Source: Stereum hirsutum FP-91666 SS1 (taxonomy: Eukaryota > Basidiomycota > Agaricomycetes > Russulales > Stereaceae). Taken from it: a stretch of 64,000 bases of DNA. Each line of letters begins with the position of its first letter. Position 1 is the stretch's first letter. Positions 20,602-32,763 of this stretch are shown in pieces. Position numbers and translations under genes: made by a program. A model generated the notes under the pieces. That model saw only the letters and a list, made by a program, of their open reading frames with translations, was not told the origin of the DNA and did no database searches. The stretch is from the NCBI RefSeq assembly GCF_000264905.1, contig NW_006763137.1:1232339-1296338 (forward strand), given 5' to 3'.

Positions 20602-21439
20602 TGGCGGGCGCAGGCGGCAGGGTCATGGGTAATCTGAGATATACAGTTCGGGGTCGAGTGAGATGAGGAAAAGGACGCCAGGTGGAGATGGAGATGGAGA
20701 GGGAGATATACCATACTTTTCAGCGTCGTACTCTTGCTTTTGAATTCAAGCGGAGCACATGACCAGAAATGTGAGGAAGAGAGGGAGAGCGTGAGATCGC
20801 TGCAGACCTCATCAAACCTCGCCGTACCTCACCAAACCTGACGGAACCTCATCAGATAGACTCAGAGCTAGTCAAACTGCAGCAAGCCACATTGGTTAGC
20901 TGGTCAAACTTCAGACGACCTGTCGTGGTGAGATCTACTACCAACCTCACACAGGCTATAGCCGCGTTGTCCTCGGTCTGAGCACATTAGAGATCATTGG
21001 AGCCTAATTCAACTCCCACTGAGTGGTTGTGGGAGGGACGGCGAGGTCTTACTGACGGTGAGCAGGGCCACCTTGGTCCGCCACGATGCCGAACGACCTA
21101 GCTTGACCAGGTTTGATGGAGTACAACGAAGTTGGACAAGGTCCGATGAGGTCGTCCGAGGCTGTGGCTGGTCCCCGTCCGTTTTCACAAGCAGCCAGAG
21201 AACCTCATTGAACCTGGTCAGACTACATCAACCTCGGCCAAACTGTGGACAATATCTGACGAGGTGGGAGCACTCTTGTACTCTGTCTGCCAACCATACG
21301 AGTCCATATACAAACTGACCAAAGGTAAAATGAGACCAGAAGTCCAGTCATGGCAAGCCTAGAGATCCAAAGATCAAGCTTCAAGACCGAACATCAGGAG
21401 CACAGGAGATCCCATCCGAGTCCTGCCAACGGCTATGGA
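20602..21439. other. Repeat-rich intergenic region
   Basis: No gene was recognised. Between about 20810 and 21330 there are many diverged copies of short words such as ACCTCATCAAACCT, ACCAAACCTGAC and AACCTGGTCAGACT on both strands. This looks like a decayed repeat or transposon remnant. Confidence 0.45.
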
Positions 21440-21620
21440 GTTGGAAATTGAAGTCGGGTGGCCAGGGTCCGTGCGGAGGCCCAGATGGATCGCAGTCGAT
21501 CGTGAGGCCAAACAACGGCCGGCACACCGGAAAAATATTGAAAACGAACCGTAACTTATGGTCCACCATACGCTCAGGGCTTCTCAGGGCCTCTCAGGGA
21601 TTTCCAAGAGTTCTGATGGG
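21440..21620 (-). repeat. Uninterrupted copy of the dispersed repeat split at 6291-8768
   Basis: The reverse complement of this segment reads through both halves found at 6249-6290 and 8769-8885 with only TGAGCG between them. It is therefore either the empty site or an excised site of the 2.48 kb element family. Confidence 0.75.
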
Positions 21621-21771
21621 CCCATCGTCAGCGCCCCTTGAAAACGTGTAATCCTATTTTTCCGCCTCTCGTTACCGACGATAATGATTAATGGACTGTA
21701 TGGGAGCTGGCTGTCCTTGCCATGAAATTGTTTGCCGTGCGAGATGTTGCTTGAAGGACCGGTGTACATGT

Positions 21772-21945
21772 GCGAGCAGAGTTCAGGCTGGCGATGACTA
21801 AGCACGATAAGCAAGGCGGTGGCGTGAACAAGTTCAACCACGATCAGTGTGGCCAAGCGAGGTCTTCACCCGAACTTGACTGTTTCGTGATTGTGCACTC
21901 GACGGTCCCGCTGTCTGTTGGCGCGATGCAGCTCGATCGAAGTGA
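21772..21945 (+). repeat. Copy of SF3B1 upstream region (about 3677-3885)
   Basis: This is a same-orientation paralogue of the region upstream of SF3B1. It has two short deletions relative to that copy and roughly 80-85 percent identity by eye in aligned parts. It ends about 150 bp before the start codon of the kinase gene at 22092, so it may supply part of that gene's promoter. Percent identity is an estimate, not a computed value. Confidence 0.75.
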
Positions 21946-22091
21946 GGCCCAGACCTGGTAAAATCACCTCCCAAGTTGGCCAGGACCTCAGACTCGCCGC
22001 TTGCTCTCGAACTTGCTGCTGGTCAGGCTCAACTACACGCCCACGCTACATACTCACGCTATTTTCCTAACCCACACTAATATTCATTACT

Positions 22092-24712
22092 ATGTCTGAC
22101 GACGATATCCCTTGCCTTCCCCGCCGCAACCGCAAGAACGACGATCCAAAAGTTATCGGTCTCTGGAAGATTGGCAGGACCATCGGCCAAGGAGCTTCAG
22201 GTTTGTCCTCGCCCGTCTGCCCGCCGCCTTCCTCCCTCACACACCCCTCTAACTCATCCTCTCTGAATTAGGTCGAGTCCGTATAGCGCGCCATGGACGT
22301 ACAGGCAAGTACGCGGCGGTCAAGATCATCTCCAAGGTCGACCTCGTCAACTCTCGCTCTCCCATCGACATAAGCATGGAAGAAGAAGCCGACAGAGTCC
22401 TGCTCTCCATCGAACGTGAAATCGTCATCATGAAACTCATCGACCATCCTAACATCATGCACCTCTACGACGTCTGGGAAACCTCCACCGACCTTTACCT
22501 CATCCTCGAATACGTCGAAGGCGGCGAGGTCTTCGAGTTCCTCGAGCGCAACGGCCGTCTCTCCACCACAGAAGCCCTCAACTATTTCCAGCAGATCATC
22601 GCCGCTATCGAGTACTGCCATAAGTTCAACATCGCGCACAGGGACCTTAAACCAGAGAACCTCTTGTTGGACAAAGACGGGAACATCAAGGTCGCCGACT
22701 TCGGGATGGCTACGTGGCAAAAATCGAGCGCGAACGGGCTGCTCCAGACGGCGTGCGGGAGCCCCCATTACGCTGCGCCGGAGGTCATCCGCGGTGAAGG
22801 CTACGACGGGTCGATCGCGGATATCTGGTCCTGCGGCGTCATCCTGTTCGCGCTTCTGGCCGCTCGACTCCCTTTCGACGACGACGACGTGCCCACGCTC
22901 CTCGAGAAGGTCAGTTCTGGCAGGTTCACGTTCCCGGCTTCGATGGACGCTCGTGCCAAGGACCTGATCACTAGGATGCTGGAAAGGAATCCGATGAGGA
23001 GGATCACGGTGCCCGAGATCATGAAGCACTCGTTCTATACCATGCAAAAGGCCAAGAACGTCCCTCCCATTTCTCCTAAGCTTGAGGAGATCGCCAGACC
23101 TCTATCGAGCAAGGCCGCCATTGATCCAGATATCTTCGGGAACCTACGGACGTTGTGGCACGGGACGTCGGACGACGCTATCATGGAGAAGCTGCTGAAC
23201 TCGGAGAGGACCTGGGAGAAGGGCGTGTACCATCTTCTTGTCCAGTATCGTGCGAAGCGCTTGGAGGACTACGACGAGAAAGCAGAGGAGATGGTTCGTC
23301 GGGCATCGAAGAGACGCTCAAAGAAAAGAGCGAACACATCGTCCTCAGATCGTCGTAACAGGCGGGATATCCCCCCTCGGTGCGATCCACCTACTCCTCA
23401 ACGTGCCCGTGCAGGGGAACGACTACAGAGGGTTCCGGAGTCCGTGTCGGACGAGAGTGTCACGCATTCGCCAGCTCGGTTCCTCGCTCCGAACGGATAC
23501 CGTAAAAATCCTGAACGGGTCATGGCCATCGATATGGACGACGATAGAACGCCTACATCGGCTGGATTCTCCGTCACGACCCCTCGCGGGTTCTACTCTC
23601 CCCTCCCAGGGTTCGGCCAATCCTTCGAACCATCGCCTCTCACTCCAAACTTCCCCCTCACTCCTGTCGATCCTCTGATGCCCTCACCTCATGTGAATAT
23701 TGACTCCGACAGTCCTATGTCACCTCTGGCTCCGACCTCGCCTATCTGGTCAGCCCTGAATATGTCTCCGCCACCGGCGGACGTACCTCATATGCAGGAC
23801 GAGAAGGTTCAGCACTTCTTCAAGCAGATCATGGATCAGTTCAACGTGATGCAGGCTGCGTCGGGAAACTCCCCCGCTGGGGCAATGTCACCGCAGCTCG
23901 TACTCTCTCCTCCCCAGCCGAGCCATAAATTCATCCACACGATCCACACGCGAGAGGCCGCGTCCCACGGAGACGAGAACGACGAGAACGAGAACCCATC
24001 GGAGATCAGACCGCTGAACACACGTCGGTCACGCCCCGCTCCACTGTCCATCTACGAAGACAAAGCGAGCTCTTCCCACTTCATCCTCGACTTTGAAGAT
24101 GACGACGTTCATGCGACCGAAGACATGGAACCGAGGGCCGCCCTCAGCGAGAAACGCATCCAGATCGTCGAGCCAAAAGGAAAACTGAGACGCCGAAAGA
24201 CCATCTCCGCGCTCGAGGTCTCATCCGATTCGTCCCAACCCACCACGGCTCCACCACTCTCACCCGCCTGGTTCGGTAACCTCTTCAAGCTGAAGCCAGC
24301 AGTGTATGCTCTGCAATCCATCCACGACGCCGACGTCACTCGCGAAGAATGCAGGAGGCTTCTTAGTGTTATGGGTGTGCGTGCTGTGCTTCATAGTCAG
24401 GGACTCGGGGTGTTGAAGTGCAAGATGGATGAGTTTGCGGATCCGGCGGGTGCGATGAGTGTTATGAAGGCTGTCAGGTTTAGGGTCGAGGTTCGGAGAG
24501 CTGATTCGGCACAGACGGCGGCGGGGGTTGTGACGGTGTTGCAGTTGGTGCAGGAGAAGGGGGCATTGTCGACTTTCAAGTTGATATATGGGAGGTTGAA
24601 GAGGGAGTGGTGTCTGGATACGGAGAAGCAGGGCTTAAGGGGTCAGGAGATGGGTGGGGTGGAGAGTGGCAGAATTTCAGACTTTGGAGGCAGTGAGATT
24701 GAGATCCGGTGA
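22092..24712 (+). CDS. Ser/Thr protein kinase of the Gin4/Hsl1/Cdr2 (Nim1-related) type, 849 aa
   Basis: Kinases of this group act at the septin/cortical ring and link cell size or bud-neck state to mitotic entry and cytokinesis. There are two exons, 22092-22200 and 22272-24712; the intron splits the glycine loop. The kinase domain spans about residues 23-285. It has the glycine loop (IGQGASGRVRIA), lysine K54 in YAAVKII, catalytic HRDLKPEN (D161), DFG (D179), the activation segment ACGSPHYAAPEVIRG, and DIWSCGVILFALL, which is diagnostic for the Gin4/Hsl1/Cdr2 branch. A long low-complexity Ser/Pro region with acidic patches follows. The last about 120 residues have the alternating pattern of a KA1-like membrane-binding domain (ECRRLLSVMGVRAVLH to LQLVQEKGALSTFKLIYGRL). 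The family is secure. Which yeast paralogue it matches cannot be decided, because basidiomycetes usually have few. Confidence 0.9.
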
Positions 24713-24874
24713 GTTGTTGAGGTGGAGAGGTTCGGAAGTTCGACGTCACGACATACCAACATACAATTTCACTATATCTTTCAGCGTATGTGTATCAGCA
24801 GTGTATCAGCAGTAGCAGAGTCGTACAACCTATAGAGTACATGTCACCAGACGATCGCATAATAATACAGACTA

Positions 24875-25662
24875 CTAGACTTCGTCCATTGCCATGATCG
24901 TGCTGGGCTCGAGCAGTGCAGGTGCTTCAGAATCGTCCATAGTTTCGTCCTCGCCTGCGGGTGTGCGGGAGGGATCTTGGAGTAAGAGGTGTTTTCCCGG
25001 TCTTGAGAGGACAACGACTTCGGGTTTTATGTTGGTTATGCGGATGAATCGAAGCATTTGGATGTATGCGAATTCGATCTGATCCCATTGTCGGAAGAGA
25101 GCGACGTTTGCGGGGTGGGTCAAGTCAAGCACCTCTACAAGGGCAATGTTAAACCGTGAGCAAAATCGTAGGTAAATGTGGCGCAGCAGAGGAAGAAGAC
25201 GCACCCATCCCTGTCCGATACTCTTCTGCCTCACTGCGCTTGATTTCCTCTAGCTTCTGCTCCTTCACACTCTTCGGCCGACCTTTCCGCCTCGCTGCTC
25301 TCTCCTCTTCGAGCTCTGCATCATGTCTCGTCATCCAGAGATCTCTCACGAGACTGTGTAGCTCGTCGAGAGTCAGGACTCCCTCGTCTGGCAGTGAGTG
25401 GTAGAAGAAGCCAAACATGTCGACTATTCATACAGCATCGCAAAACGTCAGTTCAAGGAGAGGTTCCATGGGGAAGAGTGGATCAATATATACCTTTGGA
25501 GGCATGTTTCTTGGATCGCTTGGAAGCCTGACCGGCAAGTTTTTGGTTACGGAGCTGAGTCCGTTGGAGTTGTCCTGCTTTTCGGGATTGGGGGTGAAAG
25601 ACCTTCTCTTTCTTTCCTTTTTTCTCTTTCGTCCCGGTTTTCGGGTTATGTGATGGAGCCAT
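24875..25662 (-). CDS. TMA16: Translation machinery-associated protein 16 (Tma16-like)
   Basis: Tma16 is a small nuclear/nucleolar factor associated with pre-60S ribosomal particles. Exons in genomic order are 24875-25134, 25205-25423 and 25494-25662; they total 648 nt and give 215 aa. The basic N-terminus (KVFHPQSRKAGQLQR, repeated Lys/Arg) and the sequence FGFFYHSLPDEGVLTLDELH plus AARRKGRPKSVKEQKLEEIK are characteristic of the family. The junction residues (KHASK-VDMFGFF and RTGM-EVLDLTHP) restore family sequence, which supports the introns. The start at 25662 (MAPSHNPK) was preferred over an ATG 20 codons upstream because family proteins begin this way. It is divergent from the DNA ligase IV gene with 321 bp between starts. 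Confidence 0.88.
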
Positions 25663-25983
25663 AGTAGTCGTCCCGGGATGTGTAGTCGATAAGAGCGACA
25701 AAATCTGGGCAGGAGGAGACAAGCTTAAGGTGCGGAAGAATTTCTTTGCAAGGGGCCGACTTCTCGGGGTTGTTTGGACTTGTTAGGATCGAAAGTCGTT
25801 GGCTTTGCAAATTCGAGCGGCACCGAAAGCGCCGTCACGAGGACCGTGTCAGTCTGTGTCAGTGGCACCAATATGACGACGCGGATCAGTCGCGTCTTCT
25901 GCACCTCGACGCGTTTCTTTCTTCTTCCCTCAACCCTCTATTCACCGCAATACACAGCTAGGTTCGAATAGTGCACCTGGGCG
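25663..25983. promoter_or_regulatory. Shared upstream region of TMA16 and LIG4
   Basis: These 321 bp lie between two divergent start codons, so both promoters and leaders must be within it. No TATA-like box stands out. GACGCG motifs (25878-25883 and 25908-25913) are possible MluI-box-like sites, but this is speculative. Confidence 0.5.
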
Positions 25984-28900
25984 ATGCTCCCCACCCCGGC
26001 ACCCACTTCCCCTCCACATTCTCCGAGGTTCACTCAGTCACAGCAGCCTCCATCCTCAGAACCTGGAGACCCGATTGAAGACATCCTCGAGCCTATTGAC
26101 GACATACAATACCCTCCTCCTCCAGAGAATAACGGAAGCGCTCCCTTTGGCGCTCTTGTTGGTCTATTTGAGAAACTACAGAACGAGCGCAAGCACGAGA
26201 GGAGGCGGAGACTCTTGAATGCTTGGTTTGACGTGCGTTTCGCCCTTGTTGGAGTCCGAATTTTGTCGCATAACTGATGAAGAGAAATGTGAATAGCACT
26301 GGAGAGAGAAAGTCGGACCGGATTTGTATCCTGTGTTGAGGCTTATATTACCACAGAAAGACAGAGAACGCGCGCTCTACGGCTTGAAAGAGAAGAATCT
26401 GGCAAGGCTGTATATCAAGGCTATCCCACTTGAACCGAAGCATCCGGAAGCCATCAGGCTGCTGAACTGGAAGAGGCCGTCTGAAGCTGATGTATGTCTT
26501 GCTGCTCTCATGATGTGCACACCGGAGTGGCTTGCTCACTTTCAATGCACAGAAAACATCGGGCGACTTCCCACTCGTGTTGTATGATGTCGTGAGCAAG
26601 CGGTCTTCTGTCATTGAAGGCTCCTTGACTATTGAAGACATCAATAACATTCTCGATGAACTGTCAACCAACATTGGCAAATCGTGTGTCTCTTTTCATT
26701 ACTATCGTCGCCTATCTCTCATGATGTGTTCAGAGATATTCAGTCGAGGATTATTCAGAGAGTATATAATCGCTCGACCCCTGAAGAGCAGCGTTGGCTA
26801 GTGCGAATCATTTTGAAGGGTCAGATCTCTTCGTCTGTTATGGTCTCTGCACGATGCTGAACCACTACTAAATACAGATCTACATGTTGCCGTGAAAGAG
26901 ACCACCGTGTTTTCAATCTTTCATCCCGACGCTCATGACCTATACAACACTTGCTCTGACCTCAAGAAAGTGGCATGGGAGCTCTGGGACACGAAGAAGC
27001 GGCTCAACGCAGAGGTTTGTTCACGTATTTCGAGACCTCTTCGATATCTTGCAGCTGAAGTCACATATAGGACAAAGAAATACAATTGTTCCGACCGTTC
27101 ACTCCGATGCTCTGCAAACGACCTACTGGCAAGATCGAAGAGTCTGTCAAAGAGATGGGAGGCCGTGCATTCATACTGGAAGAAAAGCTCGATGGAGAGA
27201 GGATGCAGCTACACAAACGCGGAAATGAGTTCTTCTATTGCTCTCGGTGCGTCTTCTCCCCATGTTTCGGTTTGCATTGTACGACTCATCGGGTTTTGAT
27301 CGAGATAGGAAAGGCAAAGATTATACTTACCTGTATGGGAAACATGTTGCAGCAGGTAGTCTTACTCCGCACATTGCTGGAGCATTCGACCCACGGGTTG
27401 AGGAGTGAGTCCTCTCGAGTATGTTCTCCTGAAAGTAGAATTCTGATGTAGTCATTGCCATAGTATCATCCTCGACGGTGAGATGTTGGTCTGGGATCCC
27501 GTATCGGAACGTAACCTGCCCTTCGGAACTTTGAAGACTGCCGCTCTGAGTGCCGTTCTTTCTCCATTTTCGCCTCGTGAGTACCGCTGACATCAGAATT
27601 CACAGATAAATCCAAGGAACGACTCAACCCTCGCCCATGCTGTACGCCTCCTATTATCCAAGTATTTTCTCTATATCGAACTTACCCCTTCTTCGCTTCC
27701 CAACGTTAAGTCAAGGTCTTCGATCTTCTCTACCTAAACGGCCAATCCCTTATCACCAAATCCACAAGGTTCCGCAAAAAGAACCTCCGCGCCTGTGTCA
27801 CGCCCATCAAAGGCCACATTGAGTTCGTAGACGAGTTTATCATTAAGACGGCGAAGGAGGTACGGGAGAAGATGGAGGAGGTTATGAACGATAGAGGGGA
27901 AGGACTTGTCATGAAACATCCGGATTCGGAGTATGTGTTGAATGGGAGGAACAAGGATTGGATCAAGGTCAAGCCAGAGTATATGGTTCGTGACTTTGTG
28001 CGTTCGGTCGAGTGTGAGTTTGTGGTGACTGATACTTGAGTACAGGATAATATGGGCGAGACAGTAGATGTTCTTGTCATCGGTGAGTTCAATATGGTTT
28101 CGTTTATCACCCTTTCTTTCCCTCCTACTCATCTTCTTCCTCTCACCCCGCTGTTAGGTGGCAAATACGGCTCTGGCAGACGTGCTGGAGGCGTCTCATC
28201 CATCCTCTGCGGTGTTCTGGACGACCGCTACAAAGAAGGAGAGCCGAAGTAAGGTCCTCTCCCCGTGCTGCCATTCTCATTGTCCTTGTTTTCTGGTACT
28301 AAGCGTGATTGTACTGTGACAGGTACAGCACTTTTGTGCGTGTAGGCGCCGGGTTCTCGTACACCGATTATCTATGGATACGAGACAAGCCTTGGAAAGA
28401 GTACGACCCGAACAACCCGCCTGCGTTCTTGCAAGTAGCGAAGTCGAAAACGTTGGAGGACAAGCCGGAGCTGTATTTAGAACCGGAACAGTACGTCGAA
28501 TTCTCGATCCCACTTTGCTCATACTCTCTTTACTCACACATGGATACTAGCTCGTTCATCATCAAGGTCAAAGCCGCAGAAATCACCCCTACAGGTCAGA
28601 TATTCTCCCCAGCCCACCATGCTCTTCATATGTACAGCACTGTACTGTGGTACTGATGACTACGCTCGTTTTGGATTCTCGGCCTTTATAGATGCATACC
28701 ACATAGGCTACACCATGCGATTCCCGAGGGCTTTGGGTATCCGCGACGATCTTACAGTTGCAGACTGTGTTACTGCTACTGGTGCGTGTCAGTCCTGTGT
28801 GCGCTCGGAAGTGGCTAATAAGTGTCGTTGTCCATGATAGCGTTGTTCGACAGTGTGAGATCTGAACGGAAGCGGAAGCGGGAAGAGGAGATGTTGGGGT

Positions 28901-31179
28901 AAGTCAGACATGCTGATGATGAGCGGCGTCTTCATTGCTCATTTACGAATTCTTTATAATTTTACACAGGAAACCGAAGAAGAAGAGAGTGAAAGTGGCG
29001 AAGAAGGTATGCATAACGATCTGTCGTGTCACTCGAGTTTGTTTTGATTGTTTTGCTTGTAGCCGTTGATCTTGCAGGAATACAAAGGATCAACTGATCT
29101 GAAGGACGTGCAAGTCGAGTCTGATTTATTCGAGGGAATGGCTTTCGGTATGCCCAGTTTCTCCCCTTCGGCCTCTTTACCATACCGTTCACTGACTTGA
29201 AGCCTGACGGGTAAATTTCTACCAGCCGTCGTCTCGGATCCCAAGTCGAGGACGCAGGACGAGGACAAGAAGAACATCCTCAAGCTGTACGCATGCATAC
29301 CTATATATTGGCCCCGAGGTTCTTGAGCTCCTTCCTAAAATGTCTTTGTCTTTGCCTTGATGCAGGATTCGCGCAAACGGTGGCAAGATCGTACAAGTCG
29401 CGAAAAATCAGCCGGGCCTTCTGGTCGTTTATGATGGTACAACGACGCGTACGTCCTCGCCTCTCCCATTTCTTCTCTCGTGCGATGACTTTGCACTTGC
29501 TCATAGTTATAATTATCTGGCGTGTTATTGGGTGATAGCATACGATATCAAAGCGATCATGAAGAAAGACTTCCACGATATCATACGCTCGAAGTGGATT
29601 CACGAATGTATCGCGGCGGGATCGAGGTATAGCGTCCCTCTAACTAAGAAGTAGGTTTGATTTCATCAGGTCTTCATAGACTGCTCCTAATGATGGGAAT
29701 GTGAAGGTATTTCTTCCACGCCACCTCCATTCGACAAGAGCAGCCCGGATTCGACGAAGACGCAGCTGGGAGTGAAACGGAACCCGAAGACGATGACGAC
29801 GAAAGGCCTTCTGTTTCTGTCACCCCTGCCCCTGCATCTACGTTGGGAAAAGAGCAGACTCAAGACGCGGATGAGGACAAGACGGAAGACGAGGACGAAG
29901 AGGAGACGGACCCTTGGTTTGTTATTAAGCCGGAGAACTCGCAGCGTGCTAGTGTGGGGGATGAGGGTGATGAGGGTGAGGGGACGGATCCGGAGTCGGA
30001 AGGGGACGATGTTGTTGATGACATTGCGGATGGTGATAGGACTGAAGATGAGGATGAGAATGGGGGCGTGGGTTGGGGGGGTGAGGATGGGGATAGGACT
30101 GAAGACGAGGATGGGGATGAGTGGGTGAATCTGTCTGCGAAAGAGGGGGATGAGAAGGGCAAAGGAAAGATGGAGGCGAGGGATGGTCTTGTCGAACATG
30201 AAGTGAGTCTTCTCTCCAAATTGTTTCCATGGACTCAGTCCTCATCCACGACGCTTATAATATAGGACGACCCAAAGGTGAGTTATCTCGTCGTTACTTC
30301 AAATATTCCAATGATTTCGTATTAACCCTTGCTCATATGTAGGCCGAAGACGTGAAGATGGGCGAGGACGACTCGGCGATGGAATACGACACGGAGCGAA
30401 TATTCACGCATCTGTAAGGTCTCTCCCAAGTGTGGTCGTCAAGTCATGGCATTAAACAGTTCTATTTTTTTCGATGATGTTCAGCCGCTTCTACCTCGAC
30501 ACACACGCCAACGCGCGTAAACACAACCTATCCGTGCCCGTCGCCCAATCCAAAAACGAAGACATCATCTCGCAGAGGTGTGTCCTTGTCCTTGTCCTCT
30601 TCCTCTTCCTCCTCCCACTCCTCCTCTTCTCCTGACAACTCCGACTCCGACTATAACCTCGTTTACGCTCTTCGTTTTTTTATTATTACGTTCGACAGCT
30701 TCGACAAACTCTCGAAATTGATCACCGACAACGGAGGCCGAATCAGCACGGACATCGACGATCCGAAACTGACGCATGTGCTCGTCGATAAGCGGGATAC
30801 GAGTCGGCGGAGGGAGATCGGTGCGCGGACGGCGAAGTGAGCTTTCTTGTTCCCTCCTTTCCCTTCCCCTTGTTACTTGCTCCCCTTTTCCCTTATTACT
30901 TGCTCCCCTTTTCGTCCGTTTTGTTTTCGCATCTGACAAGTATTGGGCGTCATTGTTATGAATCAGGCCGAAACGAAGGAACGTCGTGCTGTCGAGTTTT
31001 ATCGAGGATTGTCTGGAGGAAGAGACGTTGTTGGATGAGGCGGGTGAGTGTTTTTTTTTTTGGTTTCTTTCCTTCCCTTCTCTTTTTTTTTTTTTTGGGG
31101 GGGGACCTTGTGAATCCTTGTCCGGTGAGGTCAATCATGAATGCTGATATGTTTTTGTTTGAAAGGTTATATGCCTTGA
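25984..31179 (+). CDS. LIG4: DNA ligase IV, 1064 aa, about 28 exons
   Basis: This is the ATP-dependent ligase of non-homologous end joining, partner of XRCC4/Lif1 in the nucleus. Twenty-eight exons from 25984 to 31179 join in phase to 3195 nt. The DNA-binding and adenylation domains come first: active-site lysine K305 in FILEEKLDGERMQLH, motif IIIa region LDGEMLVWDP, motif IV GEGLVMKHP and motif V WIKVKPEY. The OB fold follows (GSGRRAGGVSS to TPYTI-type ending in KAAEI). Two BRCT domains close the protein: one at about 29226-29720 (SRTQDEDKKNILKL to SKWIHECIAAGSRY) and one at about 30485-31179 (FDKLSKLITDNGGRI to SSFIEDCLEE). A very acidic linker of about 150 residues separates them, where the XRCC4-binding segment normally lies. 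Small exons include one of 12 nt (30266-30277) and a final one of 14 nt. The junction at 27549/27606 uses a weak donor (GTGCCG) and is the least certain. Confidence 0.95.
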
Positions 31180-32763
31180 TTTATTGGAGCGGACATGGAT
31201 GGATGGTGTGGCGAGCGTGTGGCGTGGGAATATTAACGTAAGTTAGGATTCGAAAGTCCCTCGAAGTCAGAAAGTACAGAAGTGTACATTGTTGCTGTCG
31301 TGATCGTACCGTTGCCGTTCTCGTATCGCTGCTTGATACAATGATAGGGCTGACCGTATGAGAAATAGTGTTTTGTGGACTGGGAAATATGAACCTCTGA
31401 CTTGTGGCAAGTACCTGGCAGTCCAAGACAGTGGAATTACAGCACATCGAAAGCATGCGCAGAGTTCTTATACGCTCGCAATGGCGATGATCTTCATTCC
31501 GCTAACTCCATACGAGAATGTCGACGAATGGCCATAACCTTCTGTACCCAATCCACAGATATCCTCGGCCTCACCACCGACGAGACGAAACACATCCCTC
31601 TGGCGAGGTGAAGTACAGTACAAGATACATAGAAGTAAAAGACCCACGTCGCGTCTGCCGACAACGTACGGATGCGCCGTCGTCTGATCCTTATTCTAAA
31701 CACAGAACAAACGAGGCACGATCGCAGTACATACCGTAACCTACCGTAAGAGACAGTGGACTGATGTCTGAAAGCGGCGACGGGATGATGGATGGATGGG
31801 TGATGCGGCTGCTGTGATTAGATGAGTTATGTGCAGCTGGTGGAAGAATAACATAGGTTCGCAAGAGGGCGAGTTGAAGTAAGTACTACTTACGGGTTAG
31901 TTTCTTCAAGCTGCCAGCTCGGAACAGACGACTCGTCGATAGGCCATTGGGTGGCTCAGCGCTCAGTTGCAGAGATCCGACCTACCAATGAGGGCTCGTG
32001 CTAGCTATAGACGCTCGCGTGCGATTCGTCGCTGGTCAGCAGTGATCAAAGCGACGACTAGCCAGTAACAGTCGTCCTGCTCGGTCCGCTACGGAGTGGC
32101 TGAGTGTGAAATCTATGGGACGGATGGGGTTTAGGTTTTGCTTTTGGACGGTGGCAGTAAGATGGGAGAGATCGGATTGTGAACTTGAAAGACAAGGAGC
32201 TCCAATCCAATCCGTTCGGGATGAACAGTATGGCTCTGAAAAGGGAGGATAGGGACACAGTTGATTTCGCCGAGGTTTACTAGCACTTGTGACGAGTCTG
32301 AGGGGAGGAGGCTAAATTTACGGTCTGTTCTCAAGAAGAGACATGAGGGCGGCGTGGGCGTGTACGTATGTGGCCGAGGTATGTTCGCTGTGATTAACTA
32401 CGTCAGAGACGGGCTGAGGTGCTTGTGCGCTGCTAGGGGGCATTGGGCAAAGCAATAGGAGGGACGCCCTGAGCGAGACTATAAGGAGAACCGGCGGGAG
32501 AGATTCACACGGACAATGAAAGGGACCGTAAAGGGCAGTCGGTACGAGGAGGAACTTGAAGACGTCAGGGCGGGTGTGACGGTGTGACAGGGTGCGAAAG
32601 GGTGTGACTGGCGGTGCTGGTGCGTACGGTGGTATCCTTGCCAGCCTTCTGAATCGCCGTTTGTCCCTCCATACACACACACCTCCCTCGCCGTCGCCGA
32701 CGACGTCCAGCCACCCTTCGCCGACGCCAGGCGCATCCACGAAAGACTGGCGTACTTGCGCGC
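31180..32763. other. Intergenic, no gene confidently recognised
   Basis: This stretch of about 1.6 kb separates LIG4 and the RhoGAP gene. A minus-strand open segment ending at about 31468 (RDVFRLVGGEAEDICGLG if read in one frame) looks weakly protein-like, but no full gene structure could be built. The rest presumably holds the RhoGAP promoter and leader. Confidence 0.45.

Noticed and set aside
31460..31760. Minus-strand piece after LIG4 that looks protein-like in two frames
   Set aside because: No consistent exon chain could be built, and two frames compete over the same bases.
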